Shown in pieces: positions 32,816 to 41,611 of a stretch of 64,000 nucleotides of DNA (positions are counted from its first letter, which is position 1; every line of letters starts with the position of its first letter). The notes beneath the pieces are model-generated. The model was not told where the DNA came from, searched no databases, and worked only from the letters and a program-made list of their open reading frames with translations. Both the position numbers and the translations under genes were made by a program. This DNA comes from JACPUX01 sp964517465 (GTDB taxonomy: Bacteria > Pseudomonadota > Gammaproteobacteria > Burkholderiales > Casimicrobiaceae), in contig CAZFEK010000001.1 of the NCBI GenBank assembly GCA_964517465.1, positions 1 through 64,000 on the forward strand, in the 5' to 3' direction.

Positions 32816-33783
32816 CCCTCCACGTCGCCACGCTACCGGCCTCGGCAGCCGGTCAGCGCCTGGATCGCGCGCTGGCCAGCGCCTTCCCGGATTTTTCACG
32901 CAGCCGCCTGCAGCAATGGCTCGCCGAGGGCCGCATCGCGGTGTTTGGCCCGGCGCGACAAGCGCGTGACAAGGTTTGCGGGGGGGAAGAAGTGCGCCTC
33001 GAAGTGCCGCCCCTGGAAGAGGAAACTGCGCACCAACCGGAGGACATACCGCTTTCTATCGTCTTCGAAGACCAGGCGATCATTATCATCGACAAACCGG
33101 CCGGCCTGGTCGTGCATCCCGGCAGCGGCAATTGGGCGGGAACCATGCTCAATGCGCTGCTGCGGCATGCGCCGGAACTCGCCGGGGTCCCGCGTGCGGG
33201 CATCGTGCACCGGCTGGACAAGGAAACCAGCGGCTTGCTGGTGGTCGCCAAAACCCTGGAGGCGCAAACCGCCCTGGTGCGCCAGCTCCAGGCGCGCACA
33301 GTGCACCGCGAATACCTGGCGCTGGCCCAGGGACAAGTCGCGCGGGCCGGGCGGATCGAAGCGCCGATCGGCCGCCATCCCACGCAGCGCACCAAGATGG
33401 CCGTGGTCGCGCAAGGCAAACCGGCCCTTACCGAGTACGAAATCGTCGCCCGTTATGCGGATTGCACGCTTTTGCGCTGTCGGCTACACACCGGCCGCAC
33501 GCACCAAATTCGCGTTCATCTGGCTTCTGTCGGCCATCCCCTGGTCGGCGATCCGGTGTATGGCAAACGCCTGCCCGATCCCAAATTCCATCGCCAAGCG
33601 CTGCACGCAGCGCGCTTGGGCTTGATTCACCCGCTCAGCGCCGAGGCGATGAATTGGCAGTCCCCCCTGCCTTTGGATTTTCAGGAACTCCTTGCCCGCT
33701 TGAGCGGCGCGACGCCGCCTGGCGTTCCCGCGGCGGCAGCCCAAGCGCTACCGCCCCAGGGCCCCGCCAGGCGCGCAAGGTGA
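32812..33783 (+). CDS. rluD: 23S rRNA pseudouridine synthase RluD (5' end not resolved)
   Basis: The readable part (about 323 codons) begins at the edge of the repeat array and reads LHVATLPASAAGQRLDRALASAFPDF, the normal RluD N-terminal S4-like domain, then the catalytic block GIVHRLDKETSGLLVV with the active Asp, and CRLHTGRTHQIRVHL. It isomerises uridines in helix 69 of 23S rRNA. No ATG, GTG or TTG occurs in frame between the array and the conserved part; the natural first codon would lie almost exactly where the repeat ends. Either the start is in the assembly gap, a rare codon is used, or the gene was damaged. The stop overlaps the next gene (GTGA). Confidence 0.85.
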   Translation, partial: STLHVATLPASAAGQRLDRALASAFPDFSRSRLQQWLAEGRIAVFGPARQARDKVCGGEEVRLEVPPLEEETAHQPEDIPLSIVFEDQAIIIIDKPAGLVVHPGSGNWAGTMLNALLRHAPELAGVPRAGIVHRLDKETSGLLVVAKTLEAQTALVRQLQARTVHREYLALAQGQVARAGRIEAPIGRHPTQRTKMAVVAQGKPALTEYEIVARYADCTLLRCRLHTGRTHQIRVHLASVGHPLVGDPVYGKRLPDPKFHRQALHAARLGLIHPLSAEAMNWQSPLPLDFQELLARLSGATPPGVPAAAAQALPPQGPARRAR

Positions 33784-34550
33784 AGTCCGTGCAACAACGC
33801 CTGCACTGCGAGTTGGCATCCCGAGGTCTAGACTGGCTGCTTCCCGACTGGCCCGCGCCGGCGAACGTCAGCGCTTTGATGACCACCCGCAGCGGACCGG
33901 GCGGTGGAGCTTTCGACGTTTCCACCCGCGACGGCAGCAACCCGGCCGCAAAAAGCGGACGCGATTACCTCCAAGCGCTCTGCGGGCGCCCCATCGTCTG
34001 GCTGAATCAAGTGCATGGGCGGGAGGTCGTATGCCCGCAGAATGCCCAGTCTTTCCCCGCGGCCGACGCCCTGATTTTGGATCGCTACTGCCTCGCCGGG
34101 GCGGTTCAGACCGCCGACTGCCTTCCGGCCCTCTTCTGCAACCGCGCCGGCACGCGCGTGGCAGCCGCCCATGCCGGTTGGCGTGGATTATGCTCCGGCG
34201 TGCTGGAAGCCACCGTCGCACGCCTCGACTCGCCTCCCCAGGAGCTTCTGGTCTGGCTGGGAGCGGCGATCGGGCCGCAGGCCTATGAAGTGGGAAAAGA
34301 GGTGCGCGAAGCCTTTTGCGAGGCGGATGCCGCAGCGGCGTCGTGTTTCCGGCCGGGGCCAGGCGATCGATACTGGGCCGACCTCTACGCCCTCGCCCGG
34401 CTTCGCCTGGGCAAAGCCGGAGTCGAAGCGGTTTATGGCGGCGACCGCTGCACCTATAGCGAACCAGACTCGTTCTATTCTCACCGCCGCAGTCAGGAAA
34501 AGGGGCGCATGGCGGCGATGATCTGGATAAGCTCTCCCGGACGCGTCTAG
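33780..34550 (+). CDS. pgeF: purine nucleoside phosphorylase/laccase-domain protein PgeF (YfiH)
   Basis: This 256-residue protein belongs to the multicopper-polyphenol-oxidase (YfiH/PgeF/FAMIN) family. Landmarks are WLNQVHGREV near 75, the zinc-site residues in QTADCLPALFC and AAHAGWRGL, and DRCTYSEPDSFYSHRR near the C terminus. Family members act on purine nucleosides and in E. coli correct peptidoglycan precursor errors. The GTG at 33780 overlaps the rluD stop; a GTG at 33789 with AAGG eight bases upstream is an equally good start. A terminator follows at 34686. Confidence 0.9.
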   Translation: MKSVQQRLHCELASRGLDWLLPDWPAPANVSALMTTRSGPGGGAFDVSTRDGSNPAAKSGRDYLQALCGRPIVWLNQVHGREVVCPQNAQSFPAADALILDRYCLAGAVQTADCLPALFCNRAGTRVAAAHAGWRGLCSGVLEATVARLDSPPQELLVWLGAAIGPQAYEVGKEVREAFCEADAAAASCFRPGPGDRYWADLYALARLRLGKAGVEAVYGGDRCTYSEPDSFYSHRRSQEKGRMAAMIWISSPGRV

Positions 34551-34685
34551 CAGCCGCGAAGTACCGACCGGGCGTTTTGCCGGTGTGAACGGCAGCGGCT
34601 TGGGGAACAAATTTTCGGGCCGGGTGTCAACCAGATGTAGTTGGAACGTTTCGTGGTTTGTTGTTCTCCATCGTAAGTTTTTGTG

Positions 34686-34712
34686 AGGCGCTGTGTAGCG
34701 CCTCCTTTTTTT
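34686..34712 (+). terminator. intrinsic terminator after rluD-pgeF
   Basis: Stem AGGCGCT/AGCGCCT with loop GTGT, followed by CC and seven T residues. It lies 136 bases after the pgeF stop and just beyond the 3' end of the convergent DUF2863 gene. Confidence 0.82.
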
Positions 34713-34719
34713 GCTCGGT

Positions 34720-35892
34720 TCAATGCAACTGCCCGGCACTGCCGGCGCCTTCCTCCGGTGCTTCCACATGCACGGCTTCGCCGGCTGCGTTTGGAAACAA
34801 CGGCGCCCCGCAGTCATCGCAAAACTCGAAGGGGAAGGTCTGCTCCAGCAGCAGCACCTCGCCCACGCCCCCTTCACGCAGCACTGCTTCGATTTCGGCC
34901 GCGGCCACCGGTAGTTCGTTCTCCCCTTCGAGCAGCGGCCAAACCACTCCATGCACCACGTCGCCGGAGTCGTCGATCGAAAAGCTGATGCGGAATTCGA
35001 TCATGTCGTGTTCCTGGAAAGGAGCCAGCACGACTTTCAGGGCCGACGGTTCAAGGTTGAAACTCATTTGCAGGAACGCGGCACCTGCCTTTAGGGAATA
35101 GGGCCGCAGTTGCCGGTCTGAATTGCGGCAGGCAGTGAAAAAAGCATCCGGCAACAGGACCTCGAAGGCGCAGGCAGGCAGCGCGGCCTGAATCGCCGGG
35201 CTGCCCTGGGCGCGCCATTGGGCATCCACGCTCTCTCGGCTGGAATCGGGCTCCTGCCAGCGAAAATGTGCCTCGCCCGCCGGCGCTGCGATCGCCGCCA
35301 GAACATAACGCGAATCGGCGATGAAATTTGCCGATTCGGGGATATCCCTAGCGTCGATATGCAGGTCCTTGCCGACCGCGGCAGCACCCCACAGTTCTCT
35401 CGCCAATTCCAGGGTGGCGCCAAATCCCCGAGGCAGTTGATCGATGCTGAAAAGCACGTCTGCCAGGCCCAAGCGGGCATTGGCTGCCAACACATGGGCC
35501 TGCAAATGCACGCGGATGTCTTTGAGCACGCCCGGCGCAATGGTGCCGGTAGGAATCACGAAGCGCGACCAGGCCAGAATCGGCACCGCGATCAGCAGCA
35601 CCTCCAGTTCGCCCTCCGGGCCGCTCAGCCCAGTGGCTTCGCAGCGCGCCTCGATGGCGTCGGCCAGTTCGTCGCTGGCCCGAGGATTGGCGCTGTAGAG
35701 GTGCTCTTGCGCCGCCGCCAGCGCGTCTTCATTGCGTGCTTTGAGCAATTTCTCGATCTGGGCGTTGAGGCGTCTTTCCCAAAAGCCATCTTCGGTGCGG
35801 CTGCCCGAGTTGGCGAGGCCGGTGCCGAGGCGCACGAGCTGCTCCGCTTCTCGGGTGAGTCGGGTGCGGTGAGTCTGGCGGGTGCGCTTCAT
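34720..35892 (-). CDS. DUF2863 family protein
   Basis: This encodes about 390 residues starting MKRTRQTHRTRLTREAEQLVRLGTGLANSGSR, followed by FWERRLNAQIEKLLKARNEDAL and two beta-rich repeats with FVIPTGTIAPGVLKDI and SFSIDDSGDVVHGVVWPLLEGEN. This is the pattern of DUF2863, a family nearly confined to betaproteobacteria, with no known function. The C-terminal CDDCGAPLFPN may bind metal. Start: the ATG at 35892 fits homologue starts; an in-frame ATG at 35925 has a better GGGGA site. Confidence 0.83.
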   Translation of the reverse strand: MKRTRQTHRTRLTREAEQLVRLGTGLANSGSRTEDGFWERRLNAQIEKLLKARNEDALAAAQEHLYSANPRASDELADAIEARCEATGLSGPEGELEVLLIAVPILAWSRFVIPTGTIAPGVLKDIRVHLQAHVLAANARLGLADVLFSIDQLPRGFGATLELARELWGAAAVGKDLHIDARDIPESANFIADSRYVLAAIAAPAGEAHFRWQEPDSSRESVDAQWRAQGSPAIQAALPACAFEVLLPDAFFTACRNSDRQLRPYSLKAGAAFLQMSFNLEPSALKVVLAPFQEHDMIEFRISFSIDDSGDVVHGVVWPLLEGENELPVAAAEIEAVLREGGVGEVLLLEQTFPFEFCDDCGAPLFPNAAGEAVHVEAPEEGAGSAGQLH

Positions 35893-36012
35893 GGGGAGTA
35901 AAAACCGGGCGGGAAAGCCTTTCATTCTAACATTTCCCCTCGGCCGCCCGGAAAGGGCTAGGGGAAGCCATTCCCGGATACAATTCCCGCAATTTGCCCA
36001 AGGATGCTGGTT

Positions 36013-37131
36013 TTGAAGATCAGTTGCAATTTTGACAGCGGCGCGATCGAGACCGTCGACCTCGCTTCCCCCCAGAACCTTCGCCTGCGCATACGCGCCG
36101 ACAACCAGGCCGAATTCAGGCAGTGGTTTCATTTTCGCTTGCAGGGCGCAGCGGATGCCGCCTGCCGCCTGGTTTTCGAAAATGCCGGCGCCTGCACCTA
36201 CGCCGATGGCTGGCGAGATTATCGCGTCCTCGCCTCCTACGACCGACAGCATTGGTTCCGCATTGCCACGTCTTTCGACGGGATGGAAATGGTCGCCCAA
36301 ATCACGCCCGAAAAAGACAGCGTCTACTTCGCTTATTTCGAACCGTATAGCTGGGAGAGGCACCTCCATCTGCTGGGCGCTGCCGATGCCTCTCCGCTGG
36401 CCGCGGTTCAAGACCTGGGCAGCACGGTCGAAGATCGCGACCTCAACTTGGTTCAGGTAGGCCGTCCCACGGAGGGCAAACAGAAGGTTTGGGTCATTGC
36501 CCGCCAACATCCGGGCGAAACCATGTCCGAATGGTTCGTCGAAGGCATGCTGGAACGCCTCTTGGATCAAAGCGATCCCTTCGCGCGGAAACTGCTGGAA
36601 CGCGCCGTTTTTTACATCGTGCCCAATATGAACCCTGATGGCAGCGTGCGGGGCAATCTGCGCACCAATGCCGCGGGCGCCAATCTCAACCGGGAGTGGA
36701 TGGAACCCTCGCTGGCCACCAGCCCCGAGGTTTACCACGTTCGCCAGCGCATGCACCAAACGGGAGTGGACGTGTTCATCGACGTCCACGGCGACGAGGT
36801 CATTCCGTATAACTTCATTTCCGGCTGCGAGATGTTGCCCTCCGTCGGCGACCCGCAGAAGCTGCGCCAGAGTCGCTTCATCGAGGCGTATAAACTTGCC
36901 AGCCCGGATTTTCAGGATCGCTACGGCTACGAAGCCAGCCGCTACGATCAGGATGCCTTGAAGCTCGCCTCAAAGTATGTCGGGCATCACTTCGGCTGCG
37001 TTTCAGTGACCCTGGAAATGCCCTTCAAAGACAATGCCGACCTGCCGGATCACGAAACCGGCTGGAGCGGCGCCCGCAGCGCGCGCCTCGGCGCAGCCGC
37101 ATTGCAACCGATACGAGAGATTCTGTCCTGA
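36013..37131 (+). CDS. M14-family zinc carboxypeptidase (cytosolic carboxypeptidase-like)
   Basis: This protein of about 372 residues has an N-terminal beta domain (ISCNFDSGAIETVDL, YADGWRDYRVLASYDRQHWFRI) and a catalytic M14 domain. Zinc ligands are in ARQHPGETMSEW (His and Glu) and FIDVHGDEVIPYNF (His); substrate-binding NLNREW and the catalytic Glu in VSVTLEMPF are present. No signal peptide is seen, so it acts in the cytoplasm, as expected of the CCP-like bacterial group. I chose TTG 36013 because AAGG lies eight bases upstream and LKISCNFDSG matches family starts; ATG 36004 has almost no spacing. Confidence 0.87.
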   Translation: MKISCNFDSGAIETVDLASPQNLRLRIRADNQAEFRQWFHFRLQGAADAACRLVFENAGACTYADGWRDYRVLASYDRQHWFRIATSFDGMEMVAQITPEKDSVYFAYFEPYSWERHLHLLGAADASPLAAVQDLGSTVEDRDLNLVQVGRPTEGKQKVWVIARQHPGETMSEWFVEGMLERLLDQSDPFARKLLERAVFYIVPNMNPDGSVRGNLRTNAAGANLNREWMEPSLATSPEVYHVRQRMHQTGVDVFIDVHGDEVIPYNFISGCEMLPSVGDPQKLRQSRFIEAYKLASPDFQDRYGYEASRYDQDALKLASKYVGHHFGCVSVTLEMPFKDNADLPDHETGWSGARSARLGAAALQPIREILS

Positions 37132-37166
37132 GCCGGACAAGCCGGAACCAAAAAGGAGCTTCCCAT

Positions 37167-37327
37167 GCCAGCAAACGGCGAACCAACCCTCGTACGAACA
37201 AGGGCAGAAGCCCCTTCTAGATCCCCCATCCGGAACAAGGGGGCACGCCCCCTTGCAAATCCCCCCAAGTCATCTGTTCGATTCACTGGTTCTCCAAGGA
37301 TGTGAAGACTTTGGGCTTTAGCGACTA
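37167..37327. repeat. 161-bp dispersed element, copy A
   Basis: This intergenic stretch aligns without gaps over 161 bases with 50691-50851, at roughly three-quarters identity by eye. It shares GGAACAAGGGGG near 37231, TTCGATTCA near 37277 and TCTCCAAGGATGTGAAGAC near 37291. It fills the spacer between the carboxypeptidase gene and the ParA-like gene. No transposase or terminal repeats are visible. Confidence 0.72.
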
Positions 37328-37345
37328 AAGGAGGTCGACAAGATC

Positions 37346-37981
37346 ATGCACACGCTACTCGTCACCAACCCCAAGGGCGGCGCCGGCAAGACCACGATCG
37401 CCACCAACCTCGCCGCGTGGCTTGCCGGGCGCCGACAACAAGTCGGGCTGCTCGATCTCGATCGCCAGCAATCGGCCACGCAATGGCTCAAGCGTCGGCC
37501 GGAGCTGTTTCCGGAAATTCGCCGAATCACGCGCGATGAAGACCGCGCCGAGTTGCGGGCCCAGGGACTCGACTGGCTGGTGATCGACAGCCCGGCGGGC
37601 CTGCATGGCGAAGAGCTGCGCGATGCGGTGCGCCGCGCCGATGTGCTGCTGGTGCCGGTGGCGCCCTCGGCCTTCGACATGGACGCCACGCGCGACTTCT
37701 TGAAGGTGATCGCTGAATACAAGGCCGTACGCAAAGGCGATTTGCCGGTCGGTTTGGTGGGTAACCGCGTCGACGCGCGCACGCTGTCGGCGCAGGAACT
37801 CGAGGAGTTCCTCGAAGGCTGCGGCTTTCCTTTGGTGGCGCACCTTCGCGACGGACAGGTTTATGTGCATTGCGCCCGCGACGGCGTGTCGGTGTTCGAG
37901 CTGCCGCGTTCCCGCGCCGAACAGGACTGGGAGCAATGGCGGCCCCTGACCCGCTGGATAGGGCAACAGGTCAAGAAATAG
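37346..37981 (+). CDS. ParA/MinD-family ATPase (orphan)
   Basis: This 211-residue P-loop ATPase has the deviant Walker A NPKGGAGKTTIATNLAAWLA at residues 8-27, Walker A' LLDLDRQQSATQWL and DWLVIDSPAGLHGEE. It is shorter than chromosomal ParA, has no DNA-binding N terminus and no ParB neighbour. Such orphans position protein clusters, cellulose synthase or carboxysomes. GGAGG precedes the ATG at 37346. A small hairpin follows at 37992. Confidence 0.88.
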   Translation: MHTLLVTNPKGGAGKTTIATNLAAWLAGRRQQVGLLDLDRQQSATQWLKRRPELFPEIRRITRDEDRAELRAQGLDWLVIDSPAGLHGEELRDAVRRADVLLVPVAPSAFDMDATRDFLKVIAEYKAVRKGDLPVGLVGNRVDARTLSAQELEEFLEGCGFPLVAHLRDGQVYVHCARDGVSVFELPRSRAEQDWEQWRPLTRWIGQQVKK

Positions 37982-37991
37982 CGCCTCCTGC

Positions 37992-38013
37992 AGACCGCCG
38001 AACCGCGCGGTCT
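37992..38013. terminator. hairpin between convergent genes
   Basis: AGACCGC-N8-GCGGTCT forms a perfect seven-base-pair stem in the 66-base space between the ParA-like gene and modE. There is no T-run, so efficiency as a terminator is uncertain. Confidence 0.4.
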
Positions 38014-38047
38014 AGGAAGAGCCGGGCAATATCTTTGCCTGGGGCGC

Positions 38048-38869
38048 TCACGCCGGGATGCCGATGATCACGCTCGAAGCCTTGAAAACGCCGATGGCGT
38101 TGTCGCCGACGGCCAACTGAAGCGCCTGGAGGCTGTCGTCGGTCACCGTGGCCGCGAGATGCCCGCCGCCATGGAGGTCGATGCGCACCTCCGCATTCAC
38201 CACGCCCGGGGTGATCGAAGCCACCGTCCCGCGCAATTGGTTGCGAGCGGAAAGCGGCAAGCGCTCTTCGCCGCGGGCGATGATCACCGACGATGCTTTC
38301 ACCAGAGCGAAAGCTTTGGTCTTGATTTTCAGGCCCAAAGCGTCGGTGCTTTCGCGGGTGATGATGGCCACGATGCGCTGCCCGCCGGGCAAGGTGAGCT
38401 CCACTTCATCATTGACCGCACCAACGCGCAGGGCCGTCACGGTGCCGAGAAACTGATTACGGGCGCTGGTTTTCATGTTGAGCGTCTTCAAGAGATCGAG
38501 TTCGGCGTAAAGACCCTCCGCTTCGGCGTTGAGCAGTTTGACGAAGCGCGCATGCGCCGCTTCGACCTGGGCAAAACGCGCAATCAACTCCTCGCCTCGC
38601 GGCGTCAGCTTGGTGTAGCCGCCGCCGCGCCCGCCAGTGGCGCGCTCGACCAGCGGCTCGCCGGCCAAGTTGTTCATGGTGTCCACCGCATCCCAGGCGG
38701 CTTTGTAACTCATGCCTATGGCTTTGGCCGCGTGCGTGATGGAGCCGGTTTGGGCAATCGCTTGGAGCAAACCGATGCGGCCGTGACCGCCGAAATTGGC
38801 CTTGCCCGAAGTGAGCCAGACCGAACCTTGCAGCGCCAGCGGCTTGCGGCGGCGCGCACCGTCGCTCAT
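38048..38869 (-). CDS. modE: molybdate-responsive regulator ModE
   Basis: This 273-residue regulator has an N-terminal winged helix (HGRIGLLQAIAQTGSITHAAKAIGMSYKAAWDAVDTMN, about 30-65), a GGRGGGYTKLTPRGEEL wing, and two C-terminal Mop/TOBE domains starting SARNQFLGTVTALR (about 135) and SARNQLRGTVASI (about 205) that bind molybdate. With molybdate it should repress transcription from the box at 41019. It is the last gene of modABCE and overlaps modC by ATGA, so the operon would be autoregulated. Confidence 0.95.
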   Translation of the reverse strand: MSDGARRRKPLALQGSVWLTSGKANFGGHGRIGLLQAIAQTGSITHAAKAIGMSYKAAWDAVDTMNNLAGEPLVERATGGRGGGYTKLTPRGEELIARFAQVEAAHARFVKLLNAEAEGLYAELDLLKTLNMKTSARNQFLGTVTALRVGAVNDEVELTLPGGQRIVAIITRESTDALGLKIKTKAFALVKASSVIIARGEERLPLSARNQLRGTVASITPGVVNAEVRIDLHGGGHLAATVTDDSLQALQLAVGDNAIGVFKASSVIIGIPA

Positions 38870-39540
38870 GGCGCTTCCTGCCGACGCCGGCCGGCTTCGA
38901 TTTCGATCACCTCCTCGGCGAACAGCGTCACGTCTTCCTCGTCGTGGGTAATCAGAATGATGGGCAAACGCAGCTCGGCTTGCAGCGCCAGGAGTTCGCC
39001 GCGCAGGTGCTGGCGCAGTTTGCGGTCCAGCGCGGCAAAGGGCTCGTCGAGCAAAAGCGCCCGCGGCTCGGTGACCAGGGCACGCGCCAGCGCCGTGCGC
39101 TGTTGCTGGCCGCCGGAGATCTGCGGGGGATAGAGATGTTCAACCACGCCCAGATCGAAGCCTTCGATCCAGCGCTCCACCCGCGGATCGGCAAAACGCC
39201 GCGACGGATTGCGCAGTCCGCGGCCGAGTCCGAAAGCGATGTTCTGGCGCACCGTGAGATGAGGAAAGAGCGCGTAGTTCTGGAACACGTAAGCCAGCCG
39301 CCGCGCTTGCGGTCTGACATCGATGCCCGCATCGGAATCGAACAATGCGTCGCCCTGAAAAGCGATGCGCCCGGTTTCCGGCGGCACCAGTCCGGCCAGC
39401 ATTTTCAGGGTTTGGCTCTTGCCGGCCCCCGAGGGGCCATAGAGCACCAGCCGAGAGGCATCGCTGGCGAAAGACACCTCGAGGGCAAAGGCCTTGGCGC
39501 CCTCGCCGTAGCGCCTGCTGAGCTCGATCTGCCAAATCAT
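38866..39540 (-). CDS. modC: molybdate ABC transporter ATP-binding protein ModC (short form)
   Basis: This 224-residue ATPase has Walker A GPSGAGKS near residue 35, signature ISGGQQQRTAL near 141 and LLLDEPFAALD near 160. It ends shortly after the switch His (ILITHDEEDV) and lacks the C-terminal Mop domain of typical ModC (about 350 residues). Molybdate feedback on transport is therefore absent in this subunit. The five-base gap to modB and overlap with modE support one transcript. Confidence 0.92.
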   Translation of the reverse strand: MIWQIELSRRYGEGAKAFALEVSFASDASRLVLYGPSGAGKSQTLKMLAGLVPPETGRIAFQGDALFDSDAGIDVRPQARRLAYVFQNYALFPHLTVRQNIAFGLGRGLRNPSRRFADPRVERWIEGFDLGVVEHLYPPQISGGQQQRTALARALVTEPRALLLDEPFAALDRKLRQHLRGELLALQAELRLPIILITHDEEDVTLFAEEVIEIEAGRRRQEAP

Positions 39541-39545
39541 CGCGG

Positions 39546-40226
39546 CTACCGCCCTATCGCTCGCCGAGCACCGGCAGGCAAAATGCGGCCGGCGGCAAGC
39601 AACACGCAGAGCGAAACCACCGAGGTGACCAGCACCAGGAAGTTGGCGGTGTCGTCCTGCCCGGCCTGAACCGCTTCGTACACCGCGATAGACAGCGTTT
39701 GGGTTTGCCCGGGAATGCTCCCCGCCACCATCAGCGTGGCGCCGAATTCCCCCATGGCGCGCGCAAACGCGAGCAAGGTGCCGGCCAGTATGCCCCTTGC
39801 CGCCAAGGGCAGCGAAACGCGCAGGAAAATGGCGAACTCGGAAATACCCAAGCTGCGGGCCGCTTGCTCCAACTCGGGGTCGAGCGCCTCGAAAGCGGCG
39901 CGCGCCGACTTCAACACCAGCGGCAGAGAAACCACCGCCGCGGCGAGCACCGCCGCCTGCCAGGTGAAAATGAGGCGAATGCCGAAGGTGTCGAGCAGCC
40001 AGGCGCCAATCGGGCCGCGCGAGCCGATTAGCACCAGCAGGTAATAGCCCAGCACTGTGGGCGGCAGCACCATCGGCAGGGTGAACACGGCATCGAGCAC
40101 ATCGCGGCCGGGGAAACGCCCGCGTGCCAGCAAGAAACCCAAGGCGACACCGAGCGCCAAATCGATGAGGATGGCAAAACCCGCCACCTTGAGCGACAGC
40201 GCGAGCGGAATCCAGGCTTCGCTCAT
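39546..40226 (-). CDS. modB: molybdate ABC transporter permease ModB
   Basis: This 226-residue permease has five to six membrane helices and the EAA loop LDPELEQAARSLGISEFAIFLRVSLPLAARGILAGT near 125-160. GEFGATLMVAGSIPGQTQTLSIAVY is characteristic of ModB/CysU permeases. The ATG at 40226 overlaps the modA stop. The longer frame to 40511 is a shadow of modA. Confidence 0.94.
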   Translation of the reverse strand: MSEAWIPLALSLKVAGFAILIDLALGVALGFLLARGRFPGRDVLDAVFTLPMVLPPTVLGYYLLVLIGSRGPIGAWLLDTFGIRLIFTWQAAVLAAAVVSLPLVLKSARAAFEALDPELEQAARSLGISEFAIFLRVSLPLAARGILAGTLLAFARAMGEFGATLMVAGSIPGQTQTLSIAVYEAVQAGQDDTANFLVLVTSVVSLCVLLAAGRILPAGARRAIGR

Positions 40227-40978
40227 GGCACCTCGAAGCCGTATTTCGCGAGGATCGCTTGCCCGCGGGCGGAGCGAAGGTAGGCCACGAACTCGCGCGC
40301 TTCGGCCGGGTGGGCGGCCTTGAGGATGGGCGCGATCGGATAGTTGAGCGCTAGGTCCAGCGGCACCGCGCCGACCAGCCTGACCCGGTCCTTGGCGATC
40401 GCCGCGTCGGTGACATAAACGAGGCCCGCTTCCACTTCCCCGCGCACCACGTAATCGAGCGCTTGGCGCACCGTCTGGGCGAAGACCAGCTTGGGCGCGA
40501 GACTGTCCCATAGTCCGGCAGCAACCAGCGCCCGCTGGGCATAACGCCCCGCCGGAACGCTTGCCGGATTGCCGACCGCGATGCGCCGCACCGCCGGGAC
40601 GGCGAGATCACCCAAACCGATGAGCCGCGTCTGGTCCTTGGTGGGCGCAATCAGGACCAGCTTGTTGCGCGCAAAGTTGTGTCGGTCTTGCGAGGAGATG
40701 AGGCCCTGCTTCTGGGCGAGATCCATCGATTCCTGGTCGGCACAGGCGAGAAGATCGACCGGAGCACCGTTGCTGATCTGGCGCACCAGCACATCCGAAG
40801 CGCCGAAATTGAGGATCACTTTGGTCTGCGGATGGGACTGGCGGTACTCCCGGGCGATTTCGTCGAAGGCATTGCTCAAGCTAACCGCGGCGGAAACGAT
40901 CAAATCGCCGGCGCAAGCGGCATGCGCCAGCAGCAGTGCCCAGATCGCCAGCGTCGCGCGCAACAAAGCCCGGAACAT
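40223..40978 (-). CDS. modA: molybdate-binding periplasmic protein ModA
   Basis: This 251-residue solute-binding protein starts with a signal peptide (FRALLRATLAIWALLLAHAACA) and then DLIVSAAVSLSNAFDEIAREY, with the substrate serines in AAVSLS and the later NFGASDVLVRQI, KTTPT-like segment replaced by APTKDQTRLIG, and YVTDAAIAKD near 180. I took the ATG at 40978; a GTG at 40999 is possible. The ModE box is 41 bases upstream. Confidence 0.94.
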   Translation of the reverse strand: MFRALLRATLAIWALLLAHAACAGDLIVSAAVSLSNAFDEIAREYRQSHPQTKVILNFGASDVLVRQISNGAPVDLLACADQESMDLAQKQGLISSQDRHNFARNKLVLIAPTKDQTRLIGLGDLAVPAVRRIAVGNPASVPAGRYAQRALVAAGLWDSLAPKLVFAQTVRQALDYVVRGEVEAGLVYVTDAAIAKDRVRLVGAVPLDLALNYPIAPILKAAHPAEAREFVAYLRSARGQAILAKYGFEVP

Positions 40979-41018
40979 GGAACCCAAAAAACCTCGCACC
41001 GAAAATTAAGTGAAGGAG

Positions 41019-41042
41019 CGTAATATATCCATCTATATAACG
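41019..41042. promoter_or_regulatory. ModE-binding operator
   Basis: The sequence is CGTAATATA-N6-TATATAACG, one mismatch from the palindromic ModE consensus CGTTATATA-N6-TATATAACG. It lies directly upstream of modA and explains molybdate repression of modABCE by the ModE encoded in the same operon. Confidence 0.9.
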
Positions 41043-41077
41043 ATGCGCAAACTCGCCCCGAAGCGAGCGGCCTTGAT

Positions 41078-41509
41078 CTAAGTGCTCGCGGATAGCTTTG
41101 CCAGCAGTTGGAGCGGCGTAGCGATCTGCAGCGGGACGGCGGCAGGCACGCGACGGGCCAAAGCGAGCAGGGCGCGGTCATAAGTGAGCAGCCAATCGGC
41201 GCCGGCGCTCGCCGCGAGGATCAGAAACTTCTGATCGTCGGCATCACGGCATACCGGCAGCCCGCGCGGCGCGTCCTTCTCCGGCAGCTGGCGGGACCGA
41301 GCGGCATAGGCCGCGGCCGCTGCCGCCTGAGCTTCGGCCGAAAGCTTGAGCGCCGGGTATGCGAGCACGCGCAGAAACTCTGCGGCGCAGGCCGCGGTGG
41401 TGATCACTTCGGCCTCGCCGGCGGCGATGCGTCGCGCGATGAGTTGGAAACGCGCATCGTCGAAAACCAGCCAGTCGAGCGCGACATTGGTATCGAGGAC
41501 CAGCTTCAT
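41078..41509 (-). CDS. PIN-domain protein (putative toxin-type ribonuclease)
   Basis: This 143-residue protein has the PIN-fold pattern: KLVLDTNVALDWLVF with the first acidic residue (D6), AAEFLRVLAYPAL with a conserved Glu near 44, and CRDADDQKFLILAASAGADWLLTYDRALL with the remaining aspartates (about 89-92 and 110). It belongs to the PIN_3 type often annotated as a toxin component. No antitoxin-sized gene is adjacent on either side, so it may be an orphan or act in another role. The ATG at 41509 follows modABC promoter DNA by 35 bases of divergent context. Confidence 0.85.
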   Translation of the reverse strand: MKLVLDTNVALDWLVFDDARFQLIARRIAAGEAEVITTAACAAEFLRVLAYPALKLSAEAQAAAAAAYAARSRQLPEKDAPRGLPVCRDADDQKFLILAASAGADWLLTYDRALLALARRVPAAVPLQIATPLQLLAKLSAST

Positions 41510-41611
41510 GAGCGCTCGACCACGTTCACGAGTAGTTCAACAGGTCAGGGATTGTACCGCGGCCAAGGCGATGAACCCCGCCCCAGCGGACGTGCCCGCG
41601 CAGCGCGCGGT

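Noticed and set aside
31951..33783. Long open frames running through the repeat array on both strands
   Set aside because: They arise because 111 is a multiple of three and the unit has no stops; the coding parts are only bamD and rluD.
34551..34685. Possible tRNA or small RNA before the terminator at 34686
   Set aside because: No cloverleaf or T-loop consensus could be found; only the terminator is supported.
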